A stretch of DNA of 15,746 nucleotides from Eubacterium sp. (GTDB taxonomy: Bacteria; Bacillota; Clostridia; Peptostreptococcales; Anaerovoracaceae), in contig JAFOKI010000118.1 in the NCBI GenBank assembly GCA_017419895.1, forward strand, positions 1 to 15,746, read 5' to 3'. The notes beneath the pieces are model-generated. The model saw nothing but the letters and a program-made list of their open reading frames with translations, had not been told where the DNA came from and ran no database searches. The translations under genes and the position numbers were made by a program. Each line of letters opens with the position of its first letter. Position 1 is the stretch's first letter. Shown one piece after another: positions 1-5,224 of this stretch.

Positions 1-645
1 ACAGTCCTGCTCTGCGCCAACAATGTCGGATTCATGGGATTTGCGGTCGCAAAAGCTGTTTTCAACGACAGGATACTGTTCTTCGCCGTAATCTTCAATA
101 TACTCGCATCGATCCATGTTTTCGCGGTCACACCGCTCCAGATGCAGTATGGAAGCAACGAACCGGTTAAACGCGGCAATATACTCGCCTCGCTTCTGAA
201 TTTGCCCATCATAGCAACATTCACCGGACTGTTCTTTCTCTTTACACCGCTCTCATTGCCTAAGTTTGTTTTTGATACATTCGATCTGCTTGGAAGCGCC
301 AATCTGCCGCTCTCAATGATTATAATAGGTATCCAGTTAGGCGGAAGCAACCTGATGAAGGTAATCAAAAACTACAAGCTGACTATCGCGGCGCTCATAA
401 AAGTCATCGTGATGCCATTGATAATCTTCCTGGCAACTCTCCCGATGCCGATCTCATCTGAAATGAAACTCACTCTCGTGTTCCTGAACGCGCTTCCGAG
501 CGCTGTGGTGGAAGCCGCCATTGCTGAAGAAAACGGCAAGAACTACAGGCTTCTCGCCGAAGGGATCATGCTGACCACCGCGATCTCGATCATAACACTT
601 CCCATCATCTGCTCACTTATCGGATCTTATTACGGGATAGTTTAG
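1..645 (+). CDS. AEC (auxin efflux carrier) family transporter, 3' part
   Basis: The reading frame is open from the first base, so the N-terminus lies outside the window; 214 residues are visible, against roughly 300-320 for the family. The first visible residues contain a NNVGFMG stretch, the conserved asparagine/glycine segment of AEC permeases. Later hydrophobic segments, including one reading LPLSMIIIGIQLGG, fit the C-terminal half of a ten-helix carrier. Family members export or import organic anions such as malate or other carboxylates across the cytoplasmic membrane; the substrate here cannot be told. The gene ends with TAG and is convergent with mrp, with the inverted-repeat element at 725-823 between them. 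The family call is fairly sure; the substrate is not known. Confidence 0.85.
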   Translation, partial: TVLLCANNVGFMGFAVAKAVFNDRILFFAVIFNILASIHVFAVTPLQMQYGSNEPVKRGNILASLLNLPIIATFTGLFFLFTPLSLPKFVFDTFDLLGSANLPLSMIIIGIQLGGSNLMKVIKNYKLTIAALIKVIVMPLIIFLATLPMPISSEMKLTLVFLNALPSAVVEAAIAEENGKNYRLLAEGIMLTTAISIITLPIICSLIGSYYGIV

Positions 646-724
646 GCTTCACCTTTTAACTCAAAGATTCATGCGGGAATGCCGGTTTCATCGGATGATT
701 ACCCTTTTGACTTAGAAATATAGA

Positions 725-823
725 AAAAGGGCAGTGTTTTCAACGATCATGAGGTCTCAAACATACCGCTTCTCTTTATGAAGCGCCGGGACCCTTTTGG
801 ATCGTTGGAAACACTACCCTTTT
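725..823. repeat. 99-base element with 24-base near-perfect inverted ends
   Basis: Bases 725-748 and 800-823 are reverse complements except for one mismatch (C732 against A816) and one T-G pair (T740 against G808). The 51-base interior carries its own hairpin, CGCTTC (767-772) with GAAGCG (780-785), and a GGTC/GACC pairing (753-756 with 790-793). It lies between the convergent ends of the transporter gene and mrp. Read leftward, as the mrp transcript would be, the stem ends in TTTTT; read rightward it ends in TTTT. It could be a very long bidirectional terminator, a miniature inverted-repeat element or a small structured RNA. No target-site duplication is evident at the edges. Confidence 0.7.
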
Positions 824-873
824 ATGATTACATATCGGATTTAGGGCAATGATCCCGTGCTATGCCGTTCGTC

Positions 874-1698
874 TTATGAGTTTATCATCTCTTCGAGCTT
901 TGTTATCTCGCCCGGATCTTTCTTTTCGATCTGACCGGCGTCGCAGTAAGCAGCTATCTCTGCATCGAGCGGAAGCTGTACCGTTTTCTCGATACCCATG
1001 CTTGCCGCGATCTCATCAAGGTGGCTCTCGCCGAAAATATAATGTTCGCTGCCGCAGTCAGGACATTTGAAATACGCCATGTTCTCGACCAGCCCGAGTA
1101 CCGGGATATCCATCATGGCAGCCATTTTTACGGCCTTCTCTACGATCATAGCTACGAGCGTCTGCGGTGAGCTCACGATTACGATACCATCGATCGGAAG
1201 AGACTGGAAGACAGTCAGCGCAACGTCGCCTGTCCCCGGAGGCATATCGACATACATTACATCGATGTCGCCCCAGATGACCTCCGACCAGAACTGCTCA
1301 ATCACTCCGCCAAGAAGCGGGCCTCTCCATACCACAGGATCTGTTGCTTCGGGAAGGAGCAGATTCGTGGACATGATTTCAATACCGGTAGAAGTCGTTA
1401 CCGGGATTATCATCTCTTCCTCTGTTCCCATCGGTCTCTCGGTAACACCGAAAGCTGCCGGGATCGACGGACCGGTTATGTCAGCGTCAAGAATGGCGAC
1501 TTTCTTGCCTTTTTTCGCGGAAGCCACAGCCAGAAGCGAAGTCACTGATGATTTACCTACTCCACCTTTGCCGCTTATAACGCCTATGACGCGTTTTACG
1601 TTTGAATACTTGTTGCCCGGGACCCTCATATCCACAGGCTTTTCATCGCAGCCGCTCGCTGCTGCGCACGAACTGCAGTCATGATTGCAATCAGCCAT
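874..1698 (-). CDS. Mrp/NBP35-type P-loop ATPase, Fe-S cluster carrier
   Basis: This 274-residue cytosolic protein belongs to the MinD-like Mrp/NBP35/ApbC group, which binds and transfers [4Fe-4S] clusters to apo-enzymes. The N-terminus has four cysteines (C4, C8, C11, C17), as in the short Cys-rich heads of clostridial and eukaryotic NBP35 forms. The deviant Walker A GKGGVGKS is at residues 43-50, followed by DADITGPS and DMPPGTGD. A CPDC pair near residue 212 is the family's bridging-cluster CxxC. ATG is preceded by AGAGG nine bases upstream. It is transcribed leftward away from the structured RNA gene, as a single gene. Its client proteins are not known from sequence; the Fe-S enzyme NifJ is encoded in the same window but not adjacent. 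Confidence 0.93.
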   Translation of the reverse strand: MADCNHDCSSCAAASGCDEKPVDMRVPGNKYSNVKRVIGVISGKGGVGKSSVTSLLAVASAKKGKKVAILDADITGPSIPAAFGVTERPMGTEEEMIIPVTTSTGIEIMSTNLLLPEATDPVVWRGPLLGGVIEQFWSEVIWGDIDVMYVDMPPGTGDVALTVFQSLPIDGIVIVSSPQTLVAMIVEKAVKMAAMMDIPVLGLVENMAYFKCPDCGSEHYIFGESHLDEIAASMGIEKTVQLPLDAEIAAYCDAGQIEKKDPGEITKLEEMINS

Positions 1699-1739
1699 TT
1701 CAAATTACCTCTCGTTATACAAATACAGTTAACGTTATA

Positions 1740-1768
1740 ATTTTACCACAGAATCGGTATTATGACAC
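1740..1768 (-). promoter_or_regulatory. weak candidate promoter for mrp
   Basis: On the minus strand GTGTCA (1768-1763) is followed after 17 bases by TAAAAT (1745-1740), about 42 bases before the mrp ATG. The -35 match is only four of six. The 1699-1866 gap also holds an inverted repeat AATTAG-CACA-CTAATT (1820-1835), between this candidate and the divergent promoter of the RNA gene. Confidence 0.3.
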
Positions 1769-1866
1769 AGCATTTTTGATAAAGCTACCCCGCAGATTTA
1801 TTTGTTTTCCAGCACAAATAATTAGCACACTAATTTTGTTTTGCGGCTAATTTTTAGAAAATTCAG

Positions 1867-1898
1867 TTGACTTTTCAACGTTTTTACAGTAATATAAT
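1867..1898 (+). promoter_or_regulatory. strong sigma-A-like promoter of the structured RNA gene
   Basis: TTGACT (1867-1872) is followed by a 17-base spacer and TAATAT (1890-1895); an overlapping perfect TATAAT sits at 1893-1898 with 20-base spacing. Transcription should begin near 1902-1906, just before the first hairpins of the RNA. The strength of the boxes suggests an abundant transcript. Confidence 0.75.
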
Positions 1899-1902
1899 TG
1901 TA

Positions 1903-2341
1903 CAGACAGAGTGTTGAGAAAAACACATGGGGCGCGACCCCAAATCTGGAGGAAAGGAGTGATGCCGATATGGTAATCAAATGTTACGGACCGGGAGACA
2001 TATCAGGGCATGACTTCTCCTTCCGGGGGACAGATCGGTAGGATCGAACTCTAAGAGATCACTGAAGCGGCGAACGGCAAAGCCTGCCGCAGGACTGATC
2101 CGGTACCGACAGAGAGAACGGAAGGTACAGTGAGTCAGCCCGTAACAGAAGTTATCGTAATCTTGAGCGGAACCCGTGGATTTCACGAACGAGAGACAAT
2201 AAGGTCGGAAATACCGGATCGGACATACCGCAGTTGATATAGATCGTAAGACTAAATTGACATAGATGTACGATATGTAACCTGAATACAACTGAAGAAC
2301 TCAGTTTAAAACCGGCCGCGGGATGCGGCCGGTGTCTTTTT
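1903..2341 (+). ncRNA. large structured noncoding RNA (possibly raiA motif)
   Basis: About 440 bases run from a strong promoter to a strong terminator without a convincing ORF. They form many helices. Local hairpins are GTGTT/AACAC (1911-1926), GGGG-CGCGA-CCCC (1929-1941), GGAGA/TCTCC (1994-2020), GCGGC/GCCGC with inner GGC-AAA-GCC (2067-2090), GTACC/GGTAC (2103-2128), CGTG/CACG (2175-2187), ATCGTA/TACGAT (2243-2274) and AACTGA/TCAGTT (2290-2306). Long-range helices are 1965-1975 with 2212-2222 (ten of eleven pairs, one of them G-U) and GTTACGG 1983-1989 with CCGTAAC 2140-2146. It does not match tmRNA, RNase P, 6S or SRP RNA. The 5' GGGGCGCGACCCC hairpin and the following purine-rich stretch remind me of the clostridial raiA motif, but that identification is from memory, and no raiA or comF gene is adjacent. 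That it is a structured RNA is fairly sure; the class is not. Confidence 0.8.
2311..2341. terminator. bidirectional intrinsic terminator
   Basis: Perfect 9-bp stem ACCGGCCGC (2311-2319) with GCGGCCGGT (2325-2333) and a five-base loop. It is followed on the plus strand by GTCTTTTT, ending the structured RNA. On the minus strand it is followed by TTTT, so it can also stop transcripts arriving from the 2386-2883 gene. Confidence 0.88.
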
Positions 2342-2346
2342 GTCTG

Positions 2347-2386
2347 ACAAAGCCGGCCGCCCCATTGGAGCAGCCGGCTGCTTTGT
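2347..2386 (-). terminator. compound GC-rich hairpin directly after the four-Cys gene
   Basis: ACAAAG (2347-2352) pairs with CTTTGT (2381-2386), and inside it CCGGC (2353-2357) pairs with GCCGG (2373-2377), leaving a three-base bulge. It starts at the stop codon of the minus-strand gene 2386-2883. No clear T run follows it on the minus strand, so it probably works together with the hairpin at 2311-2333. A second hairpin with the same ACAAAG...CTTTGTT ends is at 5055-5094. Confidence 0.5.
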
Positions 2387-2883
2387 TATATTTCAATTAT
2401 CCTGTTCTCAGAAGCGATACGTTGGCACATGCTCCTGCTGGACTCGGCTTCGTCTCGATACTCCGGGTCGCCGGTACTGTAGTAGAGTTGCTCAAATATA
2501 CTCTCTGATTCCCTGGCAAGATCAAGCCTCTCATCCGAAAGGACTGTCCTGCTGGCTGCGAGCCGCCTGATCGTGCGGGCAAGAAGGCACTTCACTTCCC
2601 TGCCGGCATTCTCATCCGGCTCATTTTCATCGATGAACTCTCTAAGTTCACGCTCGAGATCTTTGTACGCCATATACAGAAGCGACCGCATCTGCCAGAC
2701 ACGATGCGCTTCACTGTCTATCATGGAATCGCATCTATCACGATACATGCACACATTGCAAGGACCGTCCCCGACATTAAAGCCGCAGACGGTCCGTGAT
2801 TCTGACTTTTTCGCTTCTTTTTCGATTTCTTTTTCGAAGCCTATCAGTTTTTCATATCGGTTTTTTAGGCCGGATGCTTTCAT
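2386..2883 (-). CDS. small four-cysteine protein of unknown function
   Basis: I do not recognise this 165-residue protein. A charged, probably helical N-terminus (Lys/Glu-rich, residues 7-30) leads to a cysteine cluster C33-x8-C42-x2-C45-x5-C51, which should bind a metal or Fe-S cluster. The rest is acidic, Arg/Glu-rich and probably helical, with two further isolated cysteines. The C-x2-C-x5-C spacing resembles the Fe-S clasp of some PD-(D/E)XK nucleases (AddB, Cas4), but no nuclease motif is visible and the protein is too short, so I infer metal binding only. Its ATG overlaps the stop of the upstream phosphoribosyltransferase gene by one base (TGATG) and has no good ribosome binding site. 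Translation is therefore probably coupled and the two products functionally linked. It has no signal peptide or membrane segment. Confidence 0.75.
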   Translation of the reverse strand: MKASGLKNRYEKLIGFEKEIEKEAKKSESRTVCGFNVGDGPCNVCMYRDRCDSMIDSEAHRVWQMRSLLYMAYKDLERELREFIDENEPDENAGREVKCLLARTIRRLAASRTVLSDERLDLARESESIFEQLYYSTGDPEYRDEAESSRSMCQRIASENRIIEI

Positions 2884-3437
2884 CAGAGCGGATTGCCCTG
2901 CGCATCGAACAGCGGCAGTTTCTCGAGGAACACGATATCGTCCCTGTCAGCCGCGCTGCCCTCGGCGAGAACTGCCATCTGGGCAACGACTTCAACATCA
3001 CCGATCATATCGATCAGAGTCATCATGGATTTGAGCGATTCGCCCGTGCTGATGACGTCGTCAACGACCAGAACGCGTTTACCCTTGAGAAGTGCCGCAT
3101 CTTCCCCGTCCAGACAGAGCGTCTGGATGTGATCTGTCGTGATGGAATCCACCTCGGTCGTGATCACGTTCTTCATGTAAAGTTTCTTGCTTTTTCTGAA
3201 TACGAGATATGGTTTGTTGCCTGCCTGGCGGGCCATTTCGTAAGCGAGAGGAATGCCTTTTGATTCGGCCGTAACTATCGCGTCGAATTCCGGAGCCTTT
3301 GCCAAAAGAGCTTCTGCGGCTGCTACCGTGAGCTCGACGTCATTGAACATGATGAACCCCGCGATATAAAGCTCGGGATTAAGCGGACAAAGAGGCAGCT
3401 GCCTGGTAAGTCCTGCTATCTTCATTTCATAAAACAT
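2883..3437 (-). CDS. PRPP-binding phosphoribosyltransferase, purine-salvage type
   Basis: This 184-residue cytosolic type I phosphoribosyltransferase would join a base to 5-phosphoribosyl diphosphate. The PRPP signature VLVVDDVISTGES is at about residues 122-134; an ESKGIPLAYEMA segment near residue 58 and VFRKSKK near residue 79 match adenine/xanthine phosphoribosyltransferase-like proteins. The start is taken at the ATG at 3437, because AAGGTGG lies five bases upstream; a GTG at 3446 is in frame but would overlap that site. The N-terminus differs from classical Apt, so the base (adenine, xanthine, or a regulatory role) is uncertain. A nucleobase permease gene lies 108 bases upstream and the four-Cys gene is overlapped downstream, which suggests one salvage operon. 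Confidence 0.82.
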   Translation of the reverse strand: MFYEMKIAGLTRQLPLCPLNPELYIAGFIMFNDVELTVAAAEALLAKAPEFDAIVTAESKGIPLAYEMARQAGNKPYLVFRKSKKLYMKNVITTEVDSITTDHIQTLCLDGEDAALLKGKRVLVVDDVISTGESLKSMMTLIDMIGDVEVVAQMAVLAEGSAADRDDIVFLEKLPLFDAQGNPL

Positions 3438-3460
3438 ACTCTCCACCTTTTCTTTTCCGC

Positions 3461-3517
3461 CGGGCAGAACTGCCCGAGCGCCTATATGTCCGGTCCCGGA
3501 GTCAGGCCGCCGGGACC
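3461..3517 (-). promoter_or_regulatory. two GC-rich hairpins in the gap before the phosphoribosyltransferase gene
   Basis: GGTCCCGG (3492-3499) pairs perfectly with CCGGGACC (3510-3517), and CGGGCA (3461-3466) with TGCCCG (3471-3476). Both lie in the 108 bases between the permease stop and the next gene, the second about 12 bases before that gene's ribosome binding site. Neither is followed by a T run on the minus strand. They are more likely processing or stability elements, or a partial attenuator, than full terminators. Confidence 0.45.
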
Positions 3518-3545
3518 AGTCTGTTGTTCAAATACCGATGTTGAT

Positions 3546-4910
3546 TTAGATGTGCAGTATAAGTTTGACCGCATAGAGCAGGAAGAGAACAAATACGACC
3601 CACATGATCGGTTTGATATCTTTCGCTTTGCCTGTGCAGACCTTGAGGATTACCCAGGACATCATTCCCCACATGATACCGTTTGCGATGGAGGAAGTGA
3701 ACGCCATGAGTATAATAGCGAGGAATCCGCCGAATGTATCGGCAACGTCGCTTTCGAAATCCACGTTCTTGATCGCGGTAAGCATCAGAAGTCCTACCCA
3801 TACGAGAGCCGGCGTCGTCGCGAAGCTCGGGATTGCAAGGAATATCGGGGACAGGAAGAGCGAGATCAGGAACAGAACACCCGTGGTAACGGATGTGAGA
3901 CCTGTACGTCCGCCCGCTGCAACACCCGCAGTGGATTCAACATAGCTTGTTACTGTCGATGTACCTACAGCAGCTCCGAAGATCGTTCCTACAGCATCAG
4001 CGAGGAGAGCGCCTTTTGCGTTCGGGAGCTTGCCCTCTTCATCAAGCAGGTCGCCCTTGGAAGCTACGCCGATGAGTGTTCCGACAGTATCGAAGATGTC
4101 AACGAACAGGAACGAGAACACCACGATCGCGAAATCCACGATATGACTTGCGATCCATCCGAAGTCGAAATCGAAGATGTGCTTGTCAGCGGGGATCATC
4201 GCGGAAATGTCGAACGACGGGAATACAGAGAATACGCCCGCTTCAGGATTTACCGCGTACCAGCCGGTCACCTGGGCGATCATTCCGAGCACCCATGTGG
4301 CCAGAATACCGAGAAGGATGTAACCCTTTACATTATAGTGGTAAAGGATCGCTGTGATAAGGAGACCGATGATCGGGAGAAGTACCTGCGGAGTCGCGAG
4401 GTCGCCGAACGCGAGGAGCGTCGACGGGTCGTCCGCGACAATTCCGGCATTCTTAAGACCTATTATTGCGATGAATAAGCCGATACCTGCGGTAATTCCG
4501 TGCTTGAGGTTCGTCGGGATATCGTTTACGAGCTGCTCACGGAAATTGGTGAACGACAGAAGGACGAAAATGATACCTTCAACGAATACCGCTGCAAGCG
4601 CTATCTGCCATGGCGATACAGCGCCTTTTGCGGCAACTTCCGGAACTACAGTGTACGCGAAGTACGCGTTGAGTCCCATACCGGAAGCGAGCGCGACAGG
4701 ATAGTTTGCGAACAGCGCCATGCATATGGTTCCGACAAAGGCGGAAATGCACGTCGCGGTGAATATCGATCCGCGGTCCATTCCGGATGCTTCAAGGATG
4801 TTCGGGTTAACTGCCAGGATGTAAACCATGGCCAGGAATGTGGTAACACCGGCGCCGATCTCGGTCGATACGGTGGTCCCGTTTTCCTTTAGTTTGAAGA
4901 ACTTCTCCAT
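3546..4910 (-). CDS. NCS2 family nucleobase permease (AzgA/PbuG type)
   Basis: This 454-residue integral membrane protein imports purine bases with protons. The N-terminal EIGAGVTTFLAMVYIL segment, the NYPVALASGMGLNAYF motif and the GTSTVTSYVESTAGVAAGGR motif are diagnostic of the AzgA/PbuG branch of NCS2, which carries adenine, guanine or hypoxanthine rather than uracil. Length and the run of about 12-14 hydrophobic segments are normal. ATG is preceded by AAGGAG at a somewhat long spacing of about 11 bases. It heads the leftward group with the phosphoribosyltransferase and four-Cys genes. I looked for a purine riboswitch upstream and found none; an inverted repeat covers the likely -10 box instead. 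The exact base transported is not decided by the sequence. Confidence 0.93.
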   Translation of the reverse strand: MEKFFKLKENGTTVSTEIGAGVTTFLAMVYILAVNPNILEASGMDRGSIFTATCISAFVGTICMALFANYPVALASGMGLNAYFAYTVVPEVAAKGAVSPWQIALAAVFVEGIIFVLLSFTNFREQLVNDIPTNLKHGITAGIGLFIAIIGLKNAGIVADDPSTLLAFGDLATPQVLLPIIGLLITAILYHYNVKGYILLGILATWVLGMIAQVTGWYAVNPEAGVFSVFPSFDISAMIPADKHIFDFDFGWIASHIVDFAIVVFSFLFVDIFDTVGTLIGVASKGDLLDEEGKLPNAKGALLADAVGTIFGAAVGTSTVTSYVESTAGVAAGGRTGLTSVTTGVLFLISLFLSPIFLAIPSFATTPALVWVGLLMLTAIKNVDFESDVADTFGGFLAIILMAFTSSIANGIMWGMMSWVILKVCTGKAKDIKPIMWVVFVLFLLYAVKLILHI

Positions 4911-4986
4911 AACTGATTACTCTCCTTCTTCACGAGCCTGCCGGTCTTTCGGAACGGCAGATCCAATAAAATAACATATAAAAACA

Positions 4987-5004
4987 CGTTATTATTATAT
5001 AACG
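4987..5004 (-). promoter_or_regulatory. inverted repeat over the probable -10 box of the permease gene
   Basis: CGTTAT (4987-4992) and ATAACG (4999-5004) flank a six-base spacer. On the minus strand TATAAT reads from 4999 to 4994, 84 bases before the permease ATG. A repressor bound here would block the promoter. No good -35 hexamer is visible 16-18 bases upstream, so the promoter assignment rests on the -10 box. Confidence 0.4.
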
Positions 5005-5054
5005 AAATGGATACTCCTGCACGACTTTTTTGCTTTGTACTGAATTTCATTACG

Positions 5055-5094
5055 ACAAAGCCGCGCCTGAACGGCGCGGCGGCAAAGGCTTTGT
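5055..5094. repeat. terminator-like compound hairpin between divergent promoters
   Basis: ACAAA (5055-5059) pairs with TTTGT (5090-5094), and inside it GCCGCGCC (5060-5067) pairs with GGCGCGGC (5073-5080) around TGAAC, leaving a nine-base 3' bulge. Both neighbouring genes are transcribed away from it, and no T run follows on either strand, so it ends neither gene. Its ends match those of the hairpin at 2347-2386. Confidence 0.55.
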
Positions 5095-5132
5095 TCTGCC
5101 GATTATAAATATACAGAAATATGGATTATAAA

Positions 5133-5161
5133 TTGACACATGTATCCCTGTGCGGTAAAAT
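5133..5161 (+). promoter_or_regulatory. promoter of the NhaC-family gene
   Basis: Perfect TTGACA (5133-5138), a 17-base spacer and TAAAAT (5156-5161) predict a start near 5168 and a leader of about 57 bases. The ribosome binding site GAGAGG (5213-5218) is six bases before the ATG at 5225. Confidence 0.85.
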
Positions 5162-5203
5162 ACAATTTATACATCTTTATTCCATGTATTTATATTTATA
5201 CAT
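5140..5203. promoter_or_regulatory. four ATGTAT/ATACAT hexamers around the NhaC promoter
   Basis: ATGTAT occurs at 5140-5145 and 5184-5189, and ATACAT at 5169-5174 and 5198-5203. The first lies in the -35/-10 spacer and the others in the leader. Neighbouring copies form inverted repeats with 8-9-base spacers, so they could be operator half-sites or an RNA hairpin in the leader. The region is A+T-rich, which lowers the significance. Confidence 0.35.
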
Positions 5204-5224
5204 TCTAAAATTGAGAGGTCAATC

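Noticed and set aside
2258..2290. TTGACA at 2258-2263 as an internal promoter
   Set aside because: No acceptable -10 hexamer lies 16-18 bases downstream, and the region is part of an RNA helix.
1977..2291. 104-codon minus-strand frame across the structured RNA
   Set aside because: It has no ribosome binding site, an unrecognisable product, and lies opposite a promoter-to-terminator RNA unit.
1903..2341. Identification as RNase P RNA or tmRNA
   Set aside because: The GAGGAAAG and ACAGAA-like pieces recall RNase P, but the flanking universally conserved bases and P4 pairing are absent; there is no tRNA-like end for tmRNA.
3486..4478. 330-codon open frame on the plus strand
   Set aside because: It is antisense to the NCS2 permease; its charged Arg/Asp/Glu-rich product mirrors the permease codons.
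4911..5130. Purine riboswitch upstream of the permease gene
   Set aside because: The conserved purine aptamer core was looked for on the minus strand and not found.
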